A DNA stretch of 64,000 nt. Origin: Dryomyza anilis. Its lineage: Eukaryota > Arthropoda > Insecta > Diptera > Dryomyzidae. The DNA is taken from positions 96,903,700 to 96,967,699 of the forward strand of contig OX638130.1 in the NCBI GenBank assembly GCA_951804985.1. Reading direction: 5' to 3'. The translations under genes and the position numbers were made by a program. This document shows positions 45,264 through 56,440 of this stretch, one piece after another (the first letter of the stretch is position 1; every line of letters begins with the position of its first letter). The notes beneath the pieces are model-generated. The model did no database searches and was not told where the DNA came from. It saw only the letters and a list, made by a program, of their open reading frames with translations.

Positions 45264-45898
45264 ATCAAAAGAAGCGGCCAAGTGCCTTGGTTTTTTAAAA
45301 CGGTGTAAAACATACTTCACTCCTGCTGACTTACGCACAGTCTACAATACCTATATACGGCCTAAAATAGAATTCAATTCGCACATTTGGACAGGGGCCT
45401 AAAAATCCTCCTTGGTGTTCCTGGACCGAATCCAACAACGTGCGATATATTTAATAGGGGATGAAAATATTTCATCGTCTATTGGTACTCTTGAGCACCG
45501 AAGGACCGAAGGACCGTTGGGTGAGTAAGCCTGATTTATAGGTATTACAACGGCAAGAGCTCGAGGGAAATACATGGCCTGATTCCACCAGGTTGTGTGT
45601 TCTCCCGTTCTACTCGGGCGTCAAACCAAGCCCACCCCTTCGTAGTCCATTCGGCTCTCAACAGAACCACGCATTATAGAGAGAATTCGTTCTTCAGTCG
45701 CACGATACGTTTGTGGAACAATCTCCCTGCGTCTGTTTTTCCCGACATTTTTGATATTGGCAAGTTCAAATGAAACATTCACCGACACTACTTTATCTTT
45801 CCCCGTTCCTTTTAACCTATCATACCTTCTTACGTTCATTACTGTGCTTTTCATGAATAGGGGCATCCCCTGAGCGTTTGTTAATTTGTAAAAAAAAA
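45264..45898 (+). pseudogene. Jockey-like LINE-1, 5'-truncated, with poly(A) end
   Basis: Plus-strand frames read AAKCLGFLKRCKTYFTPADL and RTVYNTYIRPKIEFNSHIW (45271-45400), then LDRIQQRAIYLIGDE, then RYYNGKSSREIHGLIPPG, CVFSRSTRASNQAHPFVVHS and SFFSRTIRLWNNLPASVFPD. This is the region downstream of the RT catalytic core in jockey/CR1-type LINEs. A poly(A) tract at about 45887-45897 marks the 3' end. It has a stop at about 45402 and a frameshift near 45500, so it is dead. Confidence 0.82.
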
Positions 45899-46547
45899 AT
45901 CACTCCTACTAGAGCAAGACACGATAACGAAAACAAATAATAGATGGTCAGGTGGCACAACCTGTTCCACCACCAAACAGGTATGACCAAAATTTGACTC
46001 AAAGAGATATCAACCACTTCTTATGATAAACAGGAAAGATATTAGCACTATGGTTGGAGTTTTTTTTTAATATCTTCTAAGATCCACAGCATTCAGACAG
46101 ACTATATCCATTGTAATGTGAAATCTGTTCCCTACATTTTTGTAGTTAATGTCACCACGAGCGCCCATGCCAAAGCCGGGGTTCGAACCCTAGACCTTCA
46201 GAATGCAAGTCTAGCGCGCTACCTCTGGACTGCTGAGGCCGGCTGGTATTGGTTGGAGTTATAACTGGCCACTGTATAATAGGCAGACACGCAACTAGAT
46301 TAAGTGTACGATCTCTTGACTTTTGTAGAAGCTGTATGGACGAGGAAGAAGAGAAAACCACTCTGCATCTACTCTGTACATGCCCAGCCCTTTCTCACAA
46401 AAGGAACAAATGTTTCGGCTATAACTTCCTAGGAAACCTGGACGATATTGCCAACATCGACATAAAACTAATACTTAGCTTTGTCAATAGATCAAATTGG
46501 TTCAATGAAATAGATCCCTGGTATCAAAATTTACCTCTTTTGGTCTA
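45899..46547 (+). pseudogene. LINE-2 C-terminal region interrupted by SINE-2
   Basis: It reads SLLLEQDTITKTNNRWSGGT, then TKQVWPKFDSKRYQPLLM, then RKDISTMVG. After the SINE-2 insertion it continues GVITGHCIIGRHATRLSV, DFCRSCMDEEEEKTTLHLLC and TCPALSHKRNKCFG. The GHC-IGRHA and C-C-H-C arrangement is the conserved tail of RNase H-bearing LINE proteins. Apart from the insertion, the frame from 46249 to 46547 is open and ends in a natural-looking stop, so this copy is younger than the other two. Confidence 0.8.
46062..46248 (-). mobile_element. SINE-2, tRNA-derived, poly(A)-ended, 11-bp target duplication
   Basis: It is flanked by TGGTTGGAGTT at 46051-46061 and 46249-46259. On the minus strand the head (near 46248) has a B box GGTTCGAACCC and a CTTGCAT anticodon-like loop resembling tRNA-Ala(UGC). 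The 187-bp element ends in a poly(A), seen as TTTTTTTT at 46062. It shares no body with SINE-1. It sits in the coding frame of LINE-2. Confidence 0.82.
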
Positions 46548-46571
46548 AGTGTGCAGCCATTTCAACCTAAT

Positions 46572-46766
46572 CTACGTCTCGGCAGTCAATGGCAAGCCTC
46601 CGAGAGTAAACATTGCCTATGAAAAGCTTTCACCCCGCCGTTCGGAGTCGGCATTAAATGTAGGTCCCATCATTTTGAGTAGAAATATAAGATGCACAGC
46701 TCAAATTTGTGAGAGAGGTCAGTTCTTTACAGGACTGTAGCGTCAAACTATCAGTAGTATTATCGG
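46572..46766 (+). mobile_element. SINE-1 copy, head missing
   Basis: The body from CTCGGCAGTCAATGGCAAGC through CACCCCGCCGTTCGGAGTCG to TACAGGACTGTAGCGTCAAA is present, with a degraded ATT tail (CTATCAGTAGTATTAT). It follows the LINE-2 stop codon by about 25 bases. Confidence 0.8.
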
Positions 46767-48744
46767 CGAAGTACACTTTTTGGGTTAAATCGTCTGTACA
46801 TATGGTGTCCGATACACTTCCCATTGAGACAGATGAGTACTACCAAGAAATGTAATTCTTTAACGATTAAAAGTTTGCAGTTACTTTCAGGACTTTTAAA
46901 CTCTCTGTATCACTTTAAACTTTATAGGCTTTTTTTATACCAATCTCATGTCAGAAGAGAATTATTTATTCTGATGCCTAATAGAAAAATTTAAAAGAAT
47001 TAACGCGTGTTTTACATTACAATGCAGTTTATCTTCTTAAAACATCGAAATCTCCTATGTAAAACCTAGACAAAACAAGCTCTAGTTGTGTCAGAATTAT
47101 GCGAAACAATGTATTTTTTTTATTGTAGCTTCCGTGATACGTAGTACATTCTTTTTTTTTACATAATTAGGTATTTTTAATGTTGTTGTCCAGTTTAAGG
47201 CAGCAACTACCACGATTACGCATCGCATTGTTGTTGCGTGTCTGAAAATCACATTAGCCAATTTGAAATTCCGTACAAATTTATTCGCACTAAAGCCCAA
47301 GACAACATGGTGCTGGCCTGTCTTTATACGCCCGCCACAACTTGCATTATATCCCAATGGGAATTGTTCTCAATTATTCCTCAATGATTTCCCTATATTA
47401 GGTTTGGAATATCGAACACCGATTCATTTTCTTTATGAAATGATAATGTTTTGATGTTAATGTCCAGCACTTTATGTATGACATAGCATTAAAGATGTCA
47501 AATATTATAATGTTATTCGTCATTTCATCAAGAATGTCATGAAAGAATGTCAAACCGAATTTCATAGATGAAGGTTCTCAAAGTTTTAATGTATTATATA
47601 ATGTATAAGAATACTAGAGAATATGGAATTCTTTGTAAAGTTTTTAAAACTTTGTATAGCATTTTAAATGACTTGAGCAATAGCTCCTTTATGAATAGTC
47701 GTAGAAAATTAGGTGTCTTAGTTGACAAATCATCAATGACGAATTTTCATAATGTCCTTTACATAGCTATGATGGCATAAACACTATGACAACTATAATA
47801 AAATGTTATTTATGAAACCGTTGTAAGCATCAATGAAGAAATTCTATAATGTCCCCAAATTCACCATTGATAAGCTTGTGGTCAACAGTGTCTATTCCTG
47901 TTGGGACGCATAAATAAATGCGCCCTCGAGTATAAAGATTTCATTACACTACACGTCGTGGATGCATGTTTTCGGTAAAACTAATAGAATCAGGCAAAAG
48001 ATGGTGCTGTGGCTAAAAGCATTTTGGGTACTGTGTATCTGTGTTGCAGTCTTTGCTTTAGTCTATTACCTTTTTGTCGTATCAGATATATTTAAGCCTG
48101 CGTTCTGCTGCATAGTCTTTTTGTATTTCTTGTGGAATTGTCTATTCTTGTGCCGATGCCTTGCAATTGTCACGGCTTTGCGCAGTATGTAGTCGCCTTG
48201 GACACATCGTCCAACGACCGTCACACATAGCATTTAAGAATTTCAGCTAATACTTCAAATAAGTCCTGTGCGCAAAGTACGCCGTACATATAACGCCTCA
48301 GAATGAATTGGCCTTTTATGGCGCGCGCATTGAAGTAGCCGCCATTTAGGACATGGACACAATCTCGCACAAAATAAGCCCAAGACTTGGAGCTACACAC
48401 GCAACAGACACGCTTGAGAAATTACTATATTTAGTAAGTTGAGGTGCCAAAAAGGAAAACATGCCAACTGCGAGTACCTTAAAATGCGCAATGGTGGAGG
48501 AGAAAGCGGAATTGGAGGACAATGAATGCGCGCATTGGTAAGAACAACAGTACGTGAGACAATTTTTAGATTTTATTGTGTAGTCTTTGGGAATTTATTC
48601 TTATTTTATTTTAGTTTTAATATTTTTCCGTTAATTTCGAATCTAAAGTTTCTTTCATCTTTGATAAGTAATATACAGTCCAACAGATATTCAACTTTAT
48701 TTTTCATTTCCTGTTTTGAATCTGATCTTAAATCTGAAGCCTGA
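46767..48744. other. No gene recognised
   Basis: AT-rich unique DNA. The frame at 47962-48192 would encode a small hydrophobic protein with two possible membrane spans (WLKAFWVLCICVAVFALVYY and FCCIVFLYFLWNCLFLC), but no homologue is known to me, no splice context is clear, and a chance origin is likely. Confidence 0.4.
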
Positions 48745-49074
48745 TTTACACCTCGAAAATGCTTTGCTTTCAGTGTTCGAATTCTCTTTCCAAATATTTA
48801 TGATCTTTAAATAAATACATAATGTAGTAAAAATAAATATATTTGTACATTTTAATAAAGCTACATAAATATATAACGTTAAATAAATTTATAACATAAA
48901 AAGTTTACTTTACTTGTTTCTGGAGATTTAAAAAAGTACAAAATGTAGTTTGTATAGTGGAGAACTTTTTTCAGTAATGCAGTACAATTTTTAATTGTTT
49001 TCTATATAAAAACAACTATATAAATGTAGTAAAAACAAATTGATTTGCATTGGTATGTAAATAAATTACATATC

Positions 49075-50157
49075 GTCACTATCATGCCAAAGGATCAAAT
49101 GTGTAATTTTGATATTTGGATTTTTTTTTTACATTTTTTAATGTAGTTTTTCCTCAAGTATACTGTGTCAAAATCGTGTGTGGTTTTGTAGGATATTTCT
49201 AGCCACAAAAGACAAAACCAAAAGGGCGAATCTTTTCGTTTGTTTGCCATAACTTTTTACTGGTACAATATAAAATTGTGGTGTAAAGGCGTGATTTGTT
49301 TGTTTTAAAGTACCTATCGATTGATATCATTATTTAAAAATAATTTTTCGAATTTTTTTTTATTTGCCAAATTATTTTTAAATAATAATGCCAATCGATA
49401 GGTGCTTTTAAAACAAACAATAAATTGCGTTTCACTACTATTTTATCTTGTACCAATAAAAAGTTATAGCATAAAAACGAAAAGATTCGCCCTTTTGACA
49501 TCCCTAGTAGAAATTGTAATAGGGTCATTACAAGGAACTGATCATTGCCTGTTTTCCTTGTCACAACACGATCAGTTAAATGTCAATCATGATATGGACA
49601 TTACCATGTATACCATAATAGGGTAAATTTCTACTAGGGATGACAAGATTTTCAATTTTTCGAATTTTTCTATTTGCAAGCGATAACTTTTTACTGGTAA
49701 AAGATAAAATTGATAGGCATTAATTGTTTGTTTTTAATATACCTATCGATTGGCATCATTATTCAAAAATATTTTTTAAAATTTTTCTTTTTAGGAAGAA
49801 AAGTTTTTGGCAAATTATTATTAAATAATGATGCCAATCGATAGGTGCGTTTAAAACAAACAATTAATGCCTATATATCACTATTTGATCTTGTACCCAT
49901 GAAAAGTTATGGCAAAAAATAAATATATTTGCGTTGTGGTCAGGATATAGCCACACAAAATCCGTATTTAAAATTCAGTGGATTGTCCAAATCAAATGAT
50001 ATTTTATATACGTATTGCCAATGGATGAATAAACCAAAATAACCAAAAAAAATTATAAAAAAATATTTTTTAATAGTTTTTAAAGCAATACAAACTTTAT
50101 AATTTGATTTCCCAACAAATTTCAAAATGCACATTCACCCTTTGGCGAGTCCGTGAC
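49075..50157. mobile_element. Family G modular foldback, second copy
   Basis: It starts GTCACTATCATGCCAAAGGA and ends CACCCTTTGGCGAGTCCGTGAC. Internal modules match 20578-21779: CAAAAGGGCGAATCTTTTCG, GATGCCAATCGATAGGTGC in inverted pairs, and TAAAAGTTATAGC. It carries a 138-bp family E insertion at 49502-49639. Confidence 0.75.
49502..49639. mobile_element. Family E element, 138 bp, nested in family G
   Basis: The ends are CCCTAGTAGAAATT and AATTTCTACTAGGG. The intact family G sequence at 21590 reads CCTTTTGGCATGACAGGATT. Here it reads CCTTTTGACAT-element-ATGACAAGATT, giving a 2-bp AT duplication. The interior has TGATCAT-type motifs as in 15383-15817. Confidence 0.85.
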
Positions 50158-50215
50158 GATAAAATACATATCGTTTTAAAGAAATATTTCTTTCTTTTTG
50201 ATACAGTGTTTTTTT

Positions 50216-51405
50216 CGGTGTATGGGCGAGACAAAACTGGATTTTTAACTCGAAAAATCTATATACTTAAGTCATGAAATTTGGCGAAAGATGTCGATTT
50301 TCATAATATATATCTAAAGAATATTGAATAAGAGGACGTAAACCTGATATATTTCAAGATTTTTAAAAGTCGAAGTTAAAAATCAAAAAAATAAATATTA
50401 TATATACAATTAAAATAAAGTTAAAGTTTAAAGTTAATCAATGCGATCAAAGCATTAATCTGTAACCGATACTTTTGCTTCATTAGCTGTCAAATTAAAA
50501 GGAAACCATATTCCTTATTTTCAAATAATTCGCAGTAAAATTAACCACAGACAATAATATATCTTAAACCATTTACCAGAACAACGTACCAACTCGGTCG
50601 CAACACCGACTTGTTTTGCTATTGTTGCCCATTGTCAGGTTGACAGTTCATTTCATTCGCTCGTATGCTGTCAGAACGGCAAATCACGTGGAGGTAGACA
50701 GACGTTTAATATAGTTGCACAATAAGTGCCTTCGCAAATGGCCATGATCCTGCCACGATTGTTTGCATTGTCCATGTCGTCAACGTCCTCGTCTCCGTCA
50801 ACTTCTTCGTCCTCATCGTCCATTGCCGTCATCGTCCGTCGTCTTCATCTTCTACTCCGTCGTACTGTTCGCCAGCTCCAGTTCTATTCTCTTGGTTCCG
50901 ATATTGTACAGTGTGCGAATTCGCACTCGTCGCTTGTTAAAAATAGTAGTAGCACCAGTTCACATGCTGATGTTTGGAGCAGCGAACTTCCAAAGTCTGT
51001 GGTTGAGATTTGAGTACGGTTGCGCAGCCGCAAATGTCGTCATCGTCATCATCATCGTCGTCCTCGTCGTCGTCCGTTGTGTTATTTCAATATGTGATGA
51101 CAGCTTCAATGGTTGGTTGTTTGTGGAAGATGTTGTTTAAGCTCTGTTCTTCTCGTTGGTATTATATTGCAAACAATCCTACGTTGCCAGCCAAGTCAAC
51201 TAGCAGGATGATGCATGCGTTTTTCCTCAGAGACAGTCACAAACATACATAGTATGTAGTAGTCGTAGTACCAAATAACTGGCAACAGCGGCTTCAAACA
51301 GCTCCAACAGCGTAAAAGTTCAAGTTTAGGTTAAGAATAAAAATCACAAAACGTCGCTATCGTCGTCGACGTATTTATTGTATGTAGTGTCAATTTTTGA
51401 ATTAT
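50216..51405. other. No gene recognised; serine/triplet-rich frames
   Basis: 50720-51260 holds CGTCGT/CATCGTC-type triplet runs that keep several frames open (serine-rich in one frame, valine/isoleucine-rich in another). 50640-50710 contains AAATCACGTGGAGG, an E-box in unique sequence. No exon structure is supported. Confidence 0.45.
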
Positions 51406-51669
51406 CACACAGAGAAAAATACATTTGTGTATTTGTTTTGCAAATTAGTTTTTAAATTGTCTTAATTTTATGTGATTTTACTACACAATGTATTAAAAAT
51501 TCTCTTTCTATATGTAGCATAAACTGTAGAATGTATTTTTTCTGCGTTATTTAAATATTTGAATTTCGTACAATACTAAAATGATTCCCTATTTTCTGTT
51601 AGAATGCATACTTTTTTAATATTAAAATAAATATAGAAAGTTGTAAAAATAAATGCAGAGTTAGTATTA

Positions 51670-51721
51670 GCAGTTTTTTAGTTTCACCGACGATATAGAG
51701 TCGGTGAAACTGAAAAACTGC
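51670..51721. repeat. Short perfect hairpin (22-bp stem, 8-base loop)
   Basis: GCAGTTTTTTAGTTTCACCG... at 51670-51691 pairs with 51700-51721, with a single T/C difference that is a G-U wobble in one transcript direction. The loop is GATATAGA. A one-armed relative (GCGGTTTTGCAGTATCAGCG, then ACGATAT) lies at about 51922. It is probably a miniature foldback within family F. Confidence 0.75.
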
Positions 51722-52161
51722 CTATCTACATTTTCGAATATTGCTTACAAAATTAATTTTACAGAGGAAAAAAACAGTTTTGAGTCTCAATTCTGCTTTT
51801 AATTCATACAAAATTAAGTATGTCTGAACATAGAATGGCATTTATCTACTTTTCTCGATCAATGTATCATTTAAACTGGATTAAAATACAAAATTAGGAA
51901 TAATTTTCACATGTAGTTAGGCGGTTTTGCAGTATCAGCGACGATATATTTATAATTATGCATATGCAGTATTATTTTTTTTATTTTTCTTAAAGTTATA
52001 TAAAAAGAGAATGTAGAACAAATAAAATATATTAAGTAATTTAATGACATATTTTAGAACGAATAATTAAATACAAAATGTAGTTAATTCGAATAAAAAT
52101 GTAGTTAAACGGAAATGCGGTAGATTAATGTATTTGCATACAAAATAACTACACTAATGTA

Positions 52162-52500
52162 AAGGGTTTTCAACAGGGACGCTACAAAAGTAGACCGACA
52201 GGGACAGCAAACGACGCCATATTTCTTGCCGCTCTTTTGACATTTCTCTACAGTAAGGTTTGCCATTTCATGATGGAAAGATATACGAGCCAACAACGAG
52301 TCGAAATTATTAAAATATATTATCAAAATTCGAATTCGCATATCTTCCCATCATGAAATGGCAAACCTTACTGTAGAGAAATGTCAAAAGAGCGGCAAGA
52401 AATATGGCGTCGTTTGCTGTCCCTGTCGCTCTACTTTTGTAGCATCCTTGTTGAAAAACCCTTGAAAAAACTTGTGTAGCGCTCTTATTGAAAAACCCTT
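52162..52500 (-). mobile_element. Family C foldback element, full length 339 bp, inverted
   Basis: It is flanked by TA at 52160-52161 and 52501-52502. The undisturbed paralogue at about 52880 reads CACTAATGTAGTAAATA, so TA is the duplicated target. The extra outer module (TGTAGCGCTCTTATTGAAAA) is on the right, so the copy is reversed relative to 16813 and 24140. The arms are nearly identical over about 130 bp. Confidence 0.9.
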
Positions 52501-53204
52501 TATTAAATACAAATACATTTGAATTCGTGTTCTTACTTTTTATTACAGTATTTTTTTGCATTTTTATGATATTACTTAATGTAAATAAAATATATGAATA
52601 TGTATGTAGTATTTAAATTTCTTCAAGTTAAATAAATACAGAAGGTAGTAAAAATAAATGCTACATATTTCAGAACGTTTAAATAAAAGCAAAACGCATT
52701 TGTCTTAAGTCAAATTTATTAAATAAAAAATAATGTGGAAAAAACAAAAGTAGATTTAGTAATATAATTACATATCTCAGAACTATTAATTAAATACAAA
52801 ATGTAGTTAATTCCAACTCAAATGTAGTTAAATGGAAATGCGGTAAATGTATTTAATTTATTTCCATACAAAATAACTACACTAATGTAGTAAATATAAA
52901 TAAATTTGAATGCATATTCTTACTTTTAATTATTTTTTTTTTTAATTTTTTTACTTTTTTATGACATTAATATATGTGTAGTTAAAATGTATATGTAGTA
53001 GTTTATTTAAATTTCTTCAAGTTAAGTAAATACAGAAGGTAGTAAAATTAAATACTACATATTTCAGAATGTTTAAATAAAAACAAAACGCTGTTGTTTC
53101 AATAAAAATTGTTTATATTTGTATTATAGAAAATCTAGTTAAAACAATTACATTTGCTTTCATTTTTTCTTTCTTTTTAATACAGTATTTTTTTCGGTGA
53201 ACAG

Positions 53205-54714
53205 TGGAAATTCAACAATTCCTTAGTCAGCAACATCCTTTGACTGGCTGCAACTGCTTTCTCAGTTTCTTCTCAGTTTTCCAAAAGTGTAGTGTCTGTG
53301 GTTTTGCTGTGATTAGCGCGCATTGCTTAGTTTTGAGACACACTGACAGCTGTCATGTGGTTTGCAGTGAAATATAGACTCTATGACTTGGTCCAGGAAT
53401 GCGACAGTATTTTAACCAGCCACACTAACTCATTACGCGTTCAATAGTACGATATAGTAAAAGTAGGGAATTTTTTGTATATCTGTTGGTATCCGATTTG
53501 TGAGATTCAATAGTGCACGATTGTGTGTGTAACTCATTTAAGTGATCGATTAATGTATCTCGTCGCATTTAAGTTGCATTATACACATTACTAAATCCAC
53601 ATGAATTTTGGGCCTACTCAATAATAATAAAAAACCAACTCGTTTCGTTTGGTAAAATTTATGGCAGCAACATTTCGCTTATGCTAGTTGTCAACATAAA
53701 TTGTATCGCAAATATATTTCTTAGTATTCGTTTGTTTGTTGTTTTCGAAATGTCTACCATAAAAGAGCAGCACTTGCGCGCATTTTATATATATATATTG
53801 CTGTGCACATTATTTATGTTCATAAACAATTTTTGTTTAATATACAGTCATAATTTCATTTTGTTTGACCGCAATTTGAAAAATATGAAAACGTTTGCAA
53901 AAATATTTGATTTGTTATTAGATTATTTTAATCTTTGATATTGCGCTATAAATAACCCACACAAAAAATTTTTTTTTTTAATAAATTTATACTCATATGT
54001 TATATTTTTGAATAAATATACAAATATAATAATGAACAATTTTAGAGAATTGTTCGAATTGTCCGTAAATCTAGAAATTTTATATTTTCAAGAAGAAATA
54101 AAAAGGTTTTTTTTATAAATGGAATTTATAAAAAAATATTTAATGTTAGTATAGCAACTGAGAGTAATTGATACAAAATAATTCATTCCATTATTATAAA
54201 TTATTGGCTTTACGAATTATTTAATAGTATAAATTTAATCCTGTGTGGGTTGGTGTATTTGTTAAAATACATGCCTATTTAGCACATACACAAACCGACA
54301 GTTTCAGAAACACTATGCAGACAGTTTTAGAAGCCACACACAGTTTTAAATGTACTACACAGTATTACAGGTACTGTTATACCGATCTTATTTTACTTTG
54401 GTTTATCGCAACACGTGTTTGCCAATTTGATTCGTCGGGTCGTTTTTTCCATACATCGTGCGTATATCATGACTTTGATTTCCCTATAGTCACGCATATG
54501 AATTGTCGTGAAAAGAATTGTTGTTGTGAACAATTGTTTCGGGAAAGAGAATGTCCAGGGAAGATTTGTTGGCTAAGAATTGTTCGACTGCCATCGTTTC
54601 GTAATTCAGGTAAATGGTTGATTATCTTTTATAGAAGGTATCCTTATATAGAATGTAATAAGGAATTGAAAATAAGCAATGCACCGACACACCCTAGCTC
54701 AACCATTATTTCTT
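53205..54714. other. No gene recognised; AT-rich
   Basis: An open frame of 187 codons at 54243-54806 has a cysteine-rich middle (MNCREKNCCCEQLF) but resembles no family I know, and its last 30 codons are LINE-1 sequence. It is best treated as chance. Confidence 0.4.
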
Positions 54715-54831
54715 TGCTATTATTAATCCGTCCTAAGATGGAATGCAATTCGTACATTTGTGCCGGAGCTTCTAAATTTTATTTGGAGCATCTGGACCGA
54801 ATTTAACAACGTGCAATACCTATTAATATAA
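54715..54831 (+). pseudogene. LINE-1 fragment (RT C-terminal)
   Basis: LLLLIRPKMECNSYICAGAS followed by YLEHLDRI, a stop, then QRAI parallels YIRPKIEFNSHIWTGA and LDRIQQRAIYLI at 45355-45450. It is cut by the Helitron-like sequence at about 54832. Confidence 0.75.
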
Positions 54832-55935
54832 TAAATCTGTTTGTTCGATGTACATTTGTACGTTTGTTCCGCTTCTCCGTCTAAATGGCTGATCCAATGA
54901 TGCGGAAGGAATGATAGGTTATATATGAGCAGGATTGGACAAAGAGGCGTGACACCTCCCATACAACCTAAACTTTCAATACAATATAACACGGCACTTT
55001 CACCAACTACGAACATGAAACAAAAAACTCAAATACAAAAAAAAAATGTAAAAGCAATAACACAAAAGCAAAAGCACAAAAGCAAAAGCACAAAACAAAA
55101 GTAAAAACACAAAAACAAAAGCAATATCATAAAACTAAAATCCAAACTAAAGGAAAAACAAAAAAAGAAGAGATAAAAAAAGAAACACAAACTCATCATA
55201 CTATAACTCACCACAATAAAACTCACCACAATAAAATTCAACACACTAAAATTCACCAAACTAAAACTCACTACACTAAAACTCACCACACTAAAACTCA
55301 CCACACTAAAACTCACTACACTAAAACTCACCACACCAAAATTCACCACACCTAAACTCATCTCACCGAAACTCACCACACTTAAATTCACCACACTAAA
55401 ACTCACAACATTGAAATTCACTACGCTAAAACTCACCACAAGGAAATTCACTACACCAAAATTCACCACATCAAAACTCACCACATCGAAACTCACCACA
55501 CTAAAATTCACCACAATAACATTCACCACACTAAAAATCACCACACTATAAACGTATCAAACCGAAACTCACCACACTAAACTTACCAATCTAAAACTCA
55601 TTACACTAAAACTCACCACACTAAAACCCACCACACCAAAATTAACCACACCGAAACTCACTACACTAAAACTCACCACACTAAAATTTCACCACACTAA
55701 AACTCACCACACTAAAACTCACCACACCAAAATTCATCACACCGAAACTCACTAAACTAAAATTCACCACACTAAAACTCACCACATTGAAATTCACTAC
55801 GCTAAAACTCACCACAATGAAATTCACCTCATTAAAATTTACCACAATAAAATTCACCACACTATAAACTTACCAAACCAAAATTCTCCACACCTAAACT
55901 CACCACACCGAAACTCACCACACCGAAACTCACCA
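54832..55935 (+). mobile_element. Helitron-derived element with degraded ends
   Basis: GGATTGGACAAAGAGGCGTG, then CACCTCCCATACAACCTAAA and CTTTCAATACAATATAACAC, matches the Helitron at 29440-29515 in order. The same AAAACTCAAATACAAAA tract and 15-bp minisatellite follow. The canonical TCTATATATA start and CTAG end are not recognisable, so it is an older or truncated relative. Confidence 0.7.
55200..55935. repeat. 15-bp minisatellite, nearly 50 units
   Basis: CTAAAACTCACCACA and variants (CTAAAATTCACCACA, CCGAAACTCACCACA) repeat at a steady 15 bp with few slips. The same unit fills the Helitron at 29655. The minus strand reads SVVSF/SVVNF without stops for about 350 bp, purely because the unit length is a multiple of three. 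Confidence 0.88.
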
Positions 55936-56440
55936 CCACGCAAAATTTAAAAACGTGAAAAAAAGCAAAAATGTGTAATATGTAAAAGAATAAAAATCAT
56001 TATATCTCCAAATTTATATAACTTCAAAACAAATCGGTAGATTTCGTTGAATTTTTTGGTTTACTAAATAAAAAAAATATCAAGGTGTAGTTGTGCTTTA
56101 CAAATGTCTTCTATAGATTGATTTGCATGAATATTTTAGTTATGTTTTCATAAGTATTTTCATATATGGAAATATGGAATTTTTCCTATATTTAAAGACT
56201 CATATCTCTTAAACTATTGATGTTATAGGAAAAATGGTTACAGATTATTCTTAGTGGGTCTTTTTATGAAAAAATTCTCTATAAAATCAATAAAAAAAAT
56301 ATCGTTTTGTTCAAGAATTTCATCATTTTGTTCACCGTACGACTTGTATTATTTTTAATTTATTTGGATTTTAAAGTTTTATTTGTAAAATATATCTTTT
56401 TAAGTATTTTATAAAATTATATTCATATTCTGATCTCGAG
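55936..56440. other. AT-rich; shares a segment with 15078-15382
   Basis: Sequence around 56017-56100 resembles 15216-15297 (see that entry). No gene was recognised. Confidence 0.4.

Larger units (their letters stand above)
48745..50215. repeat. Family F repeat block (AATGTAGTAAAAATAAA), holding family G
   Basis: The motif AAATACATAATGTAGTAAAA and variants recur at 48745-49074. The block resumes at 50158-50215 and ends TTTCTTTCTTTTTGATACAG then TGTTTTTTTCGGTG. The same end occurs at about 53170-53203. A family G element occupies 49075-50157. No coding capacity. Confidence 0.5.
51408..53204. repeat. Family F repeat block, internally duplicated
   Basis: 52065-52161 plus 52501-52700 correspond in order to 52791-53093 (AATTAAATACAAAATGTAGT, GGAAATGCGGTA, ACAAAATAACTACACTAATG, AAATTTCTTCAAGTTAA, CATATTTCAGAA). 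The first copy is split by a family C element; the second is not. The block ends with the same TTTTTTTCGGTG as at 50212. Confidence 0.65.

Noticed and set aside
46155..46248. Possible tRNA-Ala gene on the minus strand
   Set aside because: The acceptor and D-arm are degenerate, and the sequence lies inside an 11-bp target duplication with a poly(A) end, so it is a SINE head.
50726..51252. Serine-rich overlapping frames
   Set aside because: They come from CGT/CATCGTC triplet runs read in different frames.
54243..54806. 187-codon plus-strand frame
   Set aside because: The last 30 codons are a LINE fragment, and the rest shows no known domain in AT-rich DNA.
55029..55544. 171-codon minus-strand frame made of VVSFS/VVNFS repeats
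   Set aside because: The 15-bp minisatellite unit keeps any stop-free frame open; this is not evidence of translation. The same applies to 29634-29951.
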